Shown: positions 7,752 through 14,436 of the stretch, one piece after another
Numbering within the stretch: position 1 is the stretch's first letter
How the letters are laid out: every line of letters begins with the position of its first letter
Origin: Nitrospira sp. CG24B
GTDB taxonomy: Bacteria; Nitrospirota; Nitrospiria; Nitrospirales; Nitrospiraceae
Assembly: GCA_002869845.2 (NCBI GenBank)
Contig: NEWS02000004.1
Span: 1,657,295 to 1,708,800 of the forward strand
Direction: 5' to 3'
DNA length: 51,506 nt
Position numbers and translations under genes: made by a program
The notes under the pieces: generated by a model
The model's database searches: none
What the model saw: the letters and a program-made list of their open reading frames with translations, nothing else
What the model was told of the DNA's origin: nothing

Positions 7752-8708
7752 ATGGCGACTGCGGCAGACCTGATGACCCTGGACATTCCCAGGAGCGACA
7801 GACACCGCACAGTGGGGGAGATGATCGCGGCACTTCGAAACCATACATGGGACGAGGTGGGCCATATCTATCTTGTTGATGATCAGGCTGGACTGGTCGG
7901 CCAGGTTCCGATCGAGCGACTGCTCCAGGCGAAGGAACAGACCTACTTGGCCGAACTCGAAGGCTCCCCTCCAATCGAAGTTCTCCCTGGCGATGCGGCT
8001 GAGACCATAGCGCTGCGTGCGGTCGAACGTCATGACGCGGATGTCGCTGTCATCGACAGCCGTCGTCGGCTGTTGGGCGCCATTCCGATCGGAAAGCTCT
8101 TGGCTCTGCTGCATGAGGAACATGTGGACAACTTCTTACGGATGGGCGGTGTAAGCCGAATAGATCATCTCCATCTGTCACTCACCGTGCAACAAACGCT
8201 CAACGCCGTGCGCGCGCGTCTGCCATGGTTGATGGTCGGTCTGGGTGGAGGGTTCTTGGCCAGTGGCGTGGCCTCGGCCTTTGAAGCCTCGCTGAGGCGT
8301 GAAGTGGCTCTCGCGTTCTTTCTTCCCTTGGTGGTGTATATGGCCGATGCCGTCGGGACCCAAACTGAAACCATCTTAGTTCGTCGGTTAGCCTATGGAG
8401 AAGTCTCGGTGTGGGAGCAATTAGCGAGAGAATCAGTGATCGGCGCATCCATCGGAGCGATCGTCGCAGTTGTCGCAAGTGGAGGATTATGGCTCTGGAA
8501 CGGGCATCCGGCGATAGCAGTGGTCGTGGGAGCCTCACTGGGGGTGACTGCAGTTGTCGCCACCATTATGGCCAGTCTCCTGCCGATAGGACTGGCGCGT
8601 CTCGGAGCAGATCCAGCCCTGGCCAGCGGACCGGTGGCGACCGTTGTCCAAGACATTCTGAGCGTGGGAATTTATCTGATGATCGCGACGGCCTTACTAC
8701 CCATGTGA
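7752..8708 (+). CDS. MgtE-family Mg2+ transporter lacking the N-terminal domain
   Basis: The protein has 318 residues, against about 450 for full MgtE. Residues 1-140 form a CBS-domain pair (two units ending near VPIERLL and IPIGKLLALL), the regulatory Mg2+/nucleotide-sensing part. The membrane domain (about 165-318) shows the MgtE channel signatures: VVYMADAVGTQTETILVRRL and GADPALASGPVATVVQD, the second carrying the conserved Asp. The superhelical N domain of classical MgtE is missing. AAGGAGCGGG precedes the ATG. It is followed 46 bases later by a Usp gene on the same strand, which suggests co-expression. Confidence 0.85.
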   Translation: MATAADLMTLDIPRSDRHRTVGEMIAALRNHTWDEVGHIYLVDDQAGLVGQVPIERLLQAKEQTYLAELEGSPPIEVLPGDAAETIALRAVERHDADVAVIDSRRRLLGAIPIGKLLALLHEEHVDNFLRMGGVSRIDHLHLSLTVQQTLNAVRARLPWLMVGLGGGFLASGVASAFEASLRREVALAFFLPLVVYMADAVGTQTETILVRRLAYGEVSVWEQLARESVIGASIGAIVAVVASGGLWLWNGHPAIAVVVGASLGVTAVVATIMASLLPIGLARLGADPALASGPVATVVQDILSVGIYLMIATALLPM

Positions 8709-8754
8709 TTCATGTTGGAGCGGATCAGCAAGGCCACAGTCGAAAGGTGATGCT

Positions 8755-9618
8755 ATGAAACTCTTGCTCGCAGTCGACGGTTCCGACAATTCCTATGAAG
8801 CCGTGCGCGCCTTGAAGTACCTGGCTCGTGCCGAGGAACTGCACCTTGTGCACGTACTCGATGTCCCGAGTCCAGCTTATCCCATGATGATACCGGAAGT
8901 GGCACAAGAACTGTACGAATCGGTCGAGCGCAACATGCGCGACGACGGGACTCGCTTGTTGGATCGCATCGTGTCCTTGCTGCCATTAGATGCCGGACCG
9001 GTGACGAGACATTTGGTCGTCGGATCTCCGGTGGATCAGATCGTGGCCTTGGCTGAACAACAAAAGATACATCTCATTCTGTTGGGTGCCCGAGGCCTTG
9101 GACCAATCAAGGAACGGCTCGTTGGAAGTGTCTCCCACCGAGTGCTGACATTCGGGCCTGGCGCGAAATTGATCCTTCCTGGCCCCTTAAAAATGCTTCA
9201 TCATATCTTGCTTCCCCTGCAAGGGAGCTATGATGCCGACCATGCCCTCTCCTTCCTTCAACAGAAACCCTTTCGTGAACCGCCCACTGTCACCCTCTTC
9301 ACCGTCCTCCCCCATACCAGGCCACCCTGGCCGGTGGATGCGGTCTCGGCCGAGCATATGGAAACCCATTCCCTTGGCAAGGCGAAGGACTTTCTCGACG
9401 AGATAGCCGCCAAGCTCAGACCATTGGGCTATCAAACCCGCGTGGCGACTACGTTGAGTACCCCGGTCGAGGGAATTCTTCAGGAAGCCAAGGCCTTGAA
9501 TCCCGACCTTATTCTCGCGGGATCCCGTGGACGCCACAGCCTCACCCGCATGCTGCTCGGCAGCGTGTCGCATGCGCTGTTGCACCAGGGCACCTATCCA
9601 CTCTTGATTGTTGGCTGA
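8755..9618 (+). CDS. Tandem universal stress protein (two Usp domains)
   Basis: A 287-residue protein starting directly with the first strand, MKLLLAVDGSDNSYEAV. The ATP loops are GARGLGPIKERLVGS (domain 1) and GSRGRHSLTRMLLGS (domain 2). Domain 2 begins at LHHILLPLQGSYDADHAL, where the usual Asp after the first strand is replaced (LQGSYDA), so nucleotide binding there may be altered. AAGGTG lies before the ATG. It is closest in layout to the tandem proteins at 1520 and 28606. It is downstream of the MgtE-like gene and 20 bases upstream of the FmdB gene. Confidence 0.87.
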   Translation: MKLLLAVDGSDNSYEAVRALKYLARAEELHLVHVLDVPSPAYPMMIPEVAQELYESVERNMRDDGTRLLDRIVSLLPLDAGPVTRHLVVGSPVDQIVALAEQQKIHLILLGARGLGPIKERLVGSVSHRVLTFGPGAKLILPGPLKMLHHILLPLQGSYDADHALSFLQQKPFREPPTVTLFTVLPHTRPPWPVDAVSAEHMETHSLGKAKDFLDEIAAKLRPLGYQTRVATTLSTPVEGILQEAKALNPDLILAGSRGRHSLTRMLLGSVSHALLHQGTYPLLIVG

Positions 9619-9638
9619 TTGTCGAAAGGGTGTACACC

Positions 9639-9803
9639 ATGCCGATGTACGACTATACGTGCCTCGATTGCGGGAAAGAATCGTTGATCGTGGTAACATT
9701 GAAAGAGCATGCAGCAGGCGAGGTGACATGCCCGGCCTGCGGAAGCAAGAAGCTGCAGCAGCTGTTTAGTTCCTTCATCGCTCACACCACGAAGAAGAGT
9801 TAG
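9639..9803 (+). CDS. FmdB-family zinc ribbon protein
   Basis: A 54-residue protein: MPMYDYTCLDCGKES at the start, then CPACGSKKLQQLFSSF. The two CxxC knuckles about 30 residues apart and the N-terminal Met-Pro-x-Tyr-x-Tyr pattern are those of the FmdB/CxxC regulatory zinc-ribbon family. The function of such proteins is largely unknown. AAAGGGTGTACACC precedes the ATG; the gene follows the Usp gene by 20 bases. Its stop codon abuts the palindromic repeat at 9804. Confidence 0.85.
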   Translation: MPMYDYTCLDCGKESLIVVTLKEHAAGEVTCPACGSKKLQQLFSSFIAHTTKKS

Positions 9804-9990
9804 CAGCGTGTTGAAAAAGTCCGCCAACGGCGTTCTCGCATCGTTCAGGCCCTCAACGTACCGAAGGCGAAGGCAAGGTACCTATCCGCTCGCATGTGAT
9901 CGAAGCGAGCGGTTCAAGCGAAGCTTGGTATGTACCTCCTCGGCCCCTCCCTCGCTGCGGCCTTGCTGGACGGCCTTTTTGAACACGCTG
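9804..9990. repeat. Dispersed palindromic repeat, long copy
   Basis: A 187-base element bounded by inverted arms: CAGCGTGTTGAAAAAGTCCG at 9804-9823 and the complement of CAGCGTGTTCAAAAAGGCCG at 9971-9990 (18 of 20 matching). Internal parts CGGCGTTCTCGCATCG and CTCGCTGCGG also occur in the element at 18852-18973 (opposite orientation). The spurious frame it creates reads MLKKSANGVLASF, almost the same as MLKKSASGVLASL in the other copy. It resembles a non-autonomous mobile palindrome (MITE/REP-like) of the host genome. It lies between the FmdB gene and the cytochrome gene and could end transcription by folding. Confidence 0.85.
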
Positions 9991-10006
9991 CAGGACTAGG
10001 TGGATC

Positions 10007-10390
10007 ATGCAATCACAATACACCGAGAATCTATTCTTCATCGTGGGACTGTGGACCCTTCTCGTTCTGATTGGTCTGGTGCTATCTCCTTTGTACGCCC
10101 AGGACTATCCGCCGGACATCACACGCGGGAAAGCGGTCTATCAGCACCACTGTCAGGACTGCCACGGTTTTACCGGTCGAGGAGACGGCCCTGCCGCCAC
10201 CTCCTTGAAAGTGCCACCGGCCGATTTTCAGCGCTTTCGGTCGTTCCTGAAATCCGATGAAGAGTTACTGCGAACGATCGAGCACGGTGTGGTCTTCAGC
10301 CCGATGCATTCTTGGCGCGGCCAGCTCACCGACGGAGAAATGCAAGACGTCGTGGCGCACATTCGCCTTCTGTCGCAACAAGAGCGATAA
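10007..10390 (+). CDS. Monohaem c-type cytochrome, exported
   Basis: A 127-residue protein. The N-terminal hydrophobic stretch (FFIVGLWTLLVLIGLVLSPL ending near YAQ) is a signal peptide or anchor, so the domain is periplasmic. The haem-binding CQDCH is at about residue 50; the distal Met ligand is probably in FSPMHSW about 45 residues later, as in class I cytochromes c. It probably carries electrons in respiration. AGGTGGATC precedes the ATG, and the palindromic repeat ends 16 bases upstream, so its promoter is likely inside or near that repeat. Confidence 0.87.
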   Translation: MQSQYTENLFFIVGLWTLLVLIGLVLSPLYAQDYPPDITRGKAVYQHHCQDCHGFTGRGDGPAATSLKVPPADFQRFRSFLKSDEELLRTIEHGVVFSPMHSWRGQLTDGEMQDVVAHIRLLSQQER

Positions 10391-10584
10391 TCGATCTACT
10401 CAAGGTGATGCTACGACTTTCTTGACCCACCCTGCTCGATCATCAAATATGGCCGACGTGTACAGAGGGAACGGGTTTCTGAATCTCTGCGAGCGCTTGA
10501 ACCCATGACATTCGGATTTCCACGGCGTTGCAACGTCCAGCCCTGACGGTCAAACCCATGATTTACCACCCAAGGAGACACAAG

Positions 10585-12003
10585 ATGAACCGACTTTCCT
10601 TACCGACCGTCTTTGTAGGGATGATCATCCTCATCGGACTTCCCGCCTCATGGGCTGGAGCGGCAGGCTCACCTGCTTCTAACACGACATCGCTTGCGGT
10701 TCCCCTCTGCAAGAGTTCCTACAAACAGAAGCCTGTCCCGGCGAAGACATTGCAGACCCTCGTGCGTTTGCATGAACGATGGGTGGAGTATCGAGGCAAC
10801 CCTGATGCTAAAAGGATGGAGCTCTGCCAAGCGGATCTGAGCCGGGCAGCACTCGCGGGAGCGAATCTCGAACGGGCCGATCTGGAGGGTACGGTCCTGC
10901 GTCAAGCGAAGCTGTCTCAGGTCAACCTGTCTCAGGCTAGCCTTGCCGGGGCTGACCTCACCAAAGCCCTCCTAGAAGACAGTAATCTCTCCGGAGCCGA
11001 TCTGCGCCGTGCCCGGCTCACTGGCGCAAATCTCTCCCGAGCCATCGGCGATGAAGCTGCGCTCTTCGATGCCATCTTGGTCGGTGCCAAACTACGCGAA
11101 GCCTCGTTCGAGCGGGCACAGTTGGAGGGGACTGATCTCACCTCTGCCGACTTGACCGACGGCAACTTCGTCGAGGCGTATTTTTACGGAGCATCCCTGA
11201 AAGGTGCGATCCTGGTGAACGCTGATCTGACAGGCGCCGACCTACGTCGCACCGTCCTGACCAACGCGAATCTGCACCGTGCCAACCTTCAGGGCGCGCT
11301 GCTGGACCATGCGCAACTGGAAGGGGCCCGCCTGATCGAAGCCGACATGGAAAGCGCCTATCTGGACGAAGCAAATTTACGTGACGCAAACCTGAAGGGA
11401 GCGATTCTTCGCGGCGCAGACCTCCGGTACGCCAATCTGCATAGCGCAGACCTGCAAGACGCCGACTTGGAAGGAGCCAACCTTGAAGAAGCTGCTCTGG
11501 GCAAGGCGGATTTGCACTCGGCGAAGCTCCGAATGGCCATTCTTTATCATGCCGTCTTTGATGAGACCAATCTCATGGACGCAAACCTCAACCGCGCGGT
11601 CCTGATCGGGGCCACAGGATTACGCACCAACTTCATGAACGGCGATCTAGGCGAAATCTATGCTCCAAAATCCTCTTTCCAGTACGCACAGTTCAACAGG
11701 GCCACTCTGGAATCGGCCAATTTGGTCGGCGCCGATCTTCGCGGGTCGAATTTCAGCCACTCCAACATGACCCATGCCAATCTTCAGGATACAAATCTGC
11801 AAGATGCCATATTTGTTTCCGTCAATTTGAGTGGTGCTCGACTGGACTCAGCAGACGTGAGTCGCGCGAACTTCGCGGGGGCCAACCTCTCGTCGGTCAT
11901 CGGTCTTACGCAGGCACAACTCAATGTTGCCTGCATCGACGACAAGACCAAATTGCCACCTGGCCTTAATCGTCCCGCTCCCTGCAGTCCTGCCAAGAAA
12001 TAG
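10585..12003 (+). CDS. Exported pentapeptide-repeat protein
   Basis: A 472-residue protein with a signal peptide (MNRLSLPTVFVGMIILIG to about ASWAGA). From about residue 85 to 455 it is almost wholly pentapeptide repeats of the form A(D/N)Lxx, for example ADLSRAALAGANLERADL, which fold into a right-handed quadrilateral beta-helix. About 70 repeats form a long rod. The N-terminal 60 residues after the signal contain CKSS and a helical part; the C-terminus has CIDDKTKLPPGL and ends with Cys in PCSP, so a disulfide cap is possible. AAGGAG lies before the ATG at 10585. Function unknown; export rules out gyrase protection. Confidence 0.88.
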   Translation: MNRLSLPTVFVGMIILIGLPASWAGAAGSPASNTTSLAVPLCKSSYKQKPVPAKTLQTLVRLHERWVEYRGNPDAKRMELCQADLSRAALAGANLERADLEGTVLRQAKLSQVNLSQASLAGADLTKALLEDSNLSGADLRRARLTGANLSRAIGDEAALFDAILVGAKLREASFERAQLEGTDLTSADLTDGNFVEAYFYGASLKGAILVNADLTGADLRRTVLTNANLHRANLQGALLDHAQLEGARLIEADMESAYLDEANLRDANLKGAILRGADLRYANLHSADLQDADLEGANLEEAALGKADLHSAKLRMAILYHAVFDETNLMDANLNRAVLIGATGLRTNFMNGDLGEIYAPKSSFQYAQFNRATLESANLVGADLRGSNFSHSNMTHANLQDTNLQDAIFVSVNLSGARLDSADVSRANFAGANLSSVIGLTQAQLNVACIDDKTKLPPGLNRPAPCSPAKK

Positions 12004-12011
12004 GTTCAACC

Positions 12012-12382
12012 ATGACCTCCCAACACGAGCACACTGTAAGGATCACACGAGGGGAAGTTACTTTGGAGGGTATCCTCGGACTCCCCTTTGATCCGCGCGG
12101 TATCGTTGTCTTTGCGCATGCAGCGGCAGCGGGCGATTCAGCCACCGGAATATGTTCGTCGCCCGCCATTTATAGCAAGATGGATTCGCGACGTTGCTCC
12201 TCGATTTACTGACCGATGAAGACGCGGACGATCGGCGCAAGGTGTTTGATATCGACCTGCTGGCGGATCGGCTGTTACTCGCGAAAGACTGGCTGGAAGC
12301 GGAGCCTCGGACACAACATCTGAAGATCGGTTATTTCGGGGCTAGCACCGGCGCCGGAGCAGCATTGCAAGCTGCCGCACGT
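12012..12382 (+). pseudogene. Broken N-terminal part of a dienelactone-hydrolase-like alpha/beta hydrolase
   Basis: Starts intact (VRITRGEVTLEGILGLPFDP, then VVFAHAAAAG) as in DLH-like hydrolases. The frame then fails near 12133-12142. The rest continues in another frame as NMFVARHL, an in-frame TAG at 12173-12175, and QDGFATLLLDLLTDED. The nucleophile region GYFGASTGAGAAL is readable near 12330-12365. After AAAR (about 12382) homology ends, because the following segment reads on the other strand. It has at least one shift, one stop and a lost 3' end, so it is a dead gene. Confidence 0.75.
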
Positions 12383-12520
12383 GGCGCCGAAGACGATGAC
12401 CAGGTTCTTTTCACAGGTCAACAAATCGTACGCAGCCTGATTCATTTCAATCACCGGTTCATCGTGGCCACCGACGATCAATAGGGTATACCGCCACATG
12501 CCCTTGGTAATACGCGTGAA
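12383..12520 (-). pseudogene. Inverted fragment of an alpha/beta hydrolase C-terminal region
   Basis: Read on the minus strand it gives TLLIVGGHDEPVIEMN then LLTCEKNLVIVFGAT, the acid-residue strand (GGHDEPVI) and the approach to the catalytic His of the same DLH-like family. The His itself is missing: GAT is followed by C, not HLF. The junction with the plus-strand N-terminal part falls at the palindrome GGCGCC (12383-12388), where both readings lose homology. It therefore looks like a piece inverted within, or inserted into, the broken gene. Confidence 0.65.
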
Positions 12521-12643
12521 AGTGTGGTGTCTGGTGCGAAGCCTGAACATTGATCACTACTTATGCGCCCTTGCCTTTTAAGACCTGGACAACTAATCTT
12601 GCGCTCCACGGAAGAGTAGGAGCAAGTCCTAAAGAGCTTAGGA

Positions 12644-12970
12644 ATGACCATCGAGGAAATCAGAGAGCTGGTTCGAGCAGGTCGCTATGAGGTCAGTCTT
12701 CATGCTCAACGGGAACGGCTGGAAGATGATTTGGATATCAACGAGATTGAGACCGCTTTGCTGAAAGGGGAACTCATTGAAGAATATCCCAAAGACCCGA
12801 GGGGCTCAAGTTGTCTCGTTGGCGGTCTGGCTGGACCCAAACAGATACATGTTGTGATAGGATGGGCCACGAGAAAACAGCAGGTTGAGAGAACTCTGAG
12901 AGTGATCACCGTATACATCCCAAGGCCGCCAAAATGGCCAGATCTCCGCACCAGAGGAACAAAGCCATGA
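12644..12970 (+). CDS. DUF4258-family protein, predicted toxin of a type II toxin-antitoxin pair
   Basis: A 108-residue protein beginning MTIEEIRELVRAGRYEVSLH and containing the family pattern HAQRERLEDDLDINEIETAL and later VVIGW and VITVY strands. This is the DUF4258 (BrnT/RelE-like small ribonuclease-like) layout, with the N-terminal helix, the conserved His/Arg and then strands. In many genomes such genes precede a YgiT/MqsA-type zinc finger gene, as here. The stop overlaps the next ATG as ATGA. Toxicity is inferred from family and context only. Confidence 0.75.
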   Translation: MTIEEIRELVRAGRYEVSLHAQRERLEDDLDINEIETALLKGELIEEYPKDPRGSSCLVGGLAGPKQIHVVIGWATRKQQVERTLRVITVYIPRPPKWPDLRTRGTKP

Positions 12971-13212
12971 CCACCTATGCGGATTGCACCTTCTGTGGCG
13001 GCGAGGTGGAAGAACGACACATCAACTACGACTATCGTCGCCGTGATCACTTGCTCATCCTGCGAAACGTTCCGGCGGGTGTTTGCAAACAGTGCGGAGA
13101 GAAATATTTCACCCCCGATGTGCTCAGGCGCATGGATCAGAGCTTCCATGACATCTTCGAACGAGCCCAGCAGCCGGATCAAGTGTTAGACGTACCCGCC
13201 GTCAACTTCTGA
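12967..13212 (+). CDS. YgiT-type zinc finger protein, predicted antitoxin
   Basis: An 81-residue protein with zinc knuckles CTFCGGEV at the start and CKQCGEKYF about 30 residues later, followed by a helix and the short C-terminal VLDVPAVNF. This is the N-terminal domain of MqsA-like antitoxins; the HTH domain of full MqsA is not present, as in other short YgiT-type proteins, so binding of its own promoter is uncertain. The ATG at 12967 overlaps the DUF4258 stop, which couples their translation. Confidence 0.8.
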   Translation: MTTYADCTFCGGEVEERHINYDYRRRDHLLILRNVPAGVCKQCGEKYFTPDVLRRMDQSFHDIFERAQQPDQVLDVPAVNF

Positions 13213-13396
13213 CGTTCCCACCCACTTCTCTTTCACTCAGAGTGGCGTCGAACTACTCGAAGAACTCCTGACTTGCGAAAAGAAGCTCATCGTCGTTCCC
13301 AGCGCGACTCACCTCTTCGAAGAACCTGGCACCCTGGAACAGGTGGCGGAGCATGCGACGCAATGGTTCCAACAATACCTGTGCACACCCTCGTAA
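13208..13396 (+). pseudogene. C-terminal remnant of a second DLH-like hydrolase
   Basis: Right after the antitoxin gene, one frame reads LLEELLTCEKKLIVVPSATH then LFEEPGTLEQVAEHATQW and ends at TAA 13394-13396. The SATHLFEEPG block contains the catalytic His of DLH-like hydrolases. There is no start or N-terminal part. Because LLTCEK also occurs in the inverted fragment at 12383-12520 (with different neighbouring residues), these pieces come from two related genes, not one gene split by the toxin-antitoxin insertion. Confidence 0.65.
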
Positions 13397-13467
13397 CGGA
13401 TTTCACTCAGCCATGTTGTAACCCATGTCGCCCCCAAGTCACGTGCGAAAAGGCACTCGACGAAGGT

Positions 13468-14436
13468 TTAGAATTGACAGGGGCTAATGGAATCCCACTG
13501 AGTTCCAATGTATGCGGTTGAATAGCCAAGCATGGCGGGAATAAGACGACGGTTGATACCCCTCAAGCACTCCGTATAGTAAAAAGACTTTTGCCCTCCT
13601 GAACTGCACGGTTGGCCACCGTCCCATAGAGCTTCGTGAAACAAGGCATTGCGTAACTTCGCAATCTCCGAGCTCAGGCTGCTATTGCAGTACAAACCGT
13701 ATCCCCCACACATCGCATCAATTCGACCCGCATGTGATGGTGGGCTTCGAACTTGCCCAAGCTCCTTCGCCTGTTTATAGCAGGCATCAAAAACCATGTA
13801 AGCTATCATGAACCTTTCCCAATCCCATTCGTACAGCTCTAATCTGGAATTCATATAGAGAATGTTCGTGAAATGCCTTCTGGTCTCCATAGACCAGTTT
13901 TTCCAAACAGAATAACTTTCCGAGAAGAAATCAACAGCCTTATCGTCTCCCACATATGCGTTATGTGATTTCTTCATCTTGACCCGCCCGTCGAACCACC
14001 AGTCATGAAATTGCAACCGATAGCCATAGAGATAACCTGCTAGATACATCAAGAAAGCTCCGTCGTTTCGTCTAAGATCATTATCAATGGGAGTCTGCTC
14101 TAACTGGATCCCATGCGAAGCTGGCAAACGATGCAGATGGGCAGGACGTTCAGTTCCCGAAACCGCTTTCCAATCCCATTGATCTTCAGGCAAGAGTTGT
14201 CCGTCTAGGATTTTTGGCTGTCCTCGCATTTGTTTTTCAAGTGGAGGATAAACAAACCCATCAGCGTTGGTAGCTGACCGAACTGCAGTCATTGTCTCAT
14301 TGAAATCTTCGAGGAGCGAGAACGCTCCACCTGAAAATGAAATGGTTTTATCGATCGGCAAGAACCCAAATTTTCCAACATTCGTATCCATGTCGCTTGA
14401 GGTCAAGACCGGCCACAGTCCTCCATACTCACGCAC
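13468..14436 (-). CDS. Orphan protein with a HEPN-like RNALFH motif
   Basis: About 322 residues; no family recognised. The N-terminal half is acidic/aromatic with strands (FHDWWFDGRVKM), the C-terminal half helical. Near residue 265 it reads SSEIAKLRNALFHEALWDGG: R-x4-H at a helix end is the signature of HEPN ribonuclease domains. It is followed by a helix ending LIPAMLGYS, also HEPN-like. The DNA is visibly AT-richer than its neighbours, which suggests transfer. The start is uncertain: a GTG at 14436 overlaps the helicase stop by 8 bases, and an ATG 45 bases further in is an alternative. Function unknown. Confidence 0.6.
   Translation of the reverse strand: MREYGGLWPVLTSSDMDTNVGKFGFLPIDKTISFSGGAFSLLEDFNETMTAVRSATNADGFVYPPLEKQMRGQPKILDGQLLPEDQWDWKAVSGTERPAHLHRLPASHGIQLEQTPIDNDLRRNDGAFLMYLAGYLYGYRLQFHDWWFDGRVKMKKSHNAYVGDDKAVDFFSESYSVWKNWSMETRRHFTNILYMNSRLELYEWDWERFMIAYMVFDACYKQAKELGQVRSPPSHAGRIDAMCGGYGLYCNSSLSSEIAKLRNALFHEALWDGGQPCSSGGQKSFYYTECLRGINRRLIPAMLGYSTAYIGTQWDSISPCQF

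Noticed and set aside
7586..7879. 97-residue plus-strand frame beginning MTALDLLKT
   Set aside because: It spans the small membrane-protein gene and the MgtE start in another frame, has a low-complexity tail and no ribosome site; the smaller frames explain the region better.
9808..9999. 63-residue frame beginning MLKKSANG
   Set aside because: It lies inside the palindromic repeat and matches the other copy's frame only because the DNA is repetitive.
13273..13521. 82-residue frame beginning MRKEAHRR
   Set aside because: It is an alternative frame over the hydrolase C-terminal remnant, which is clearly the real former coding frame.
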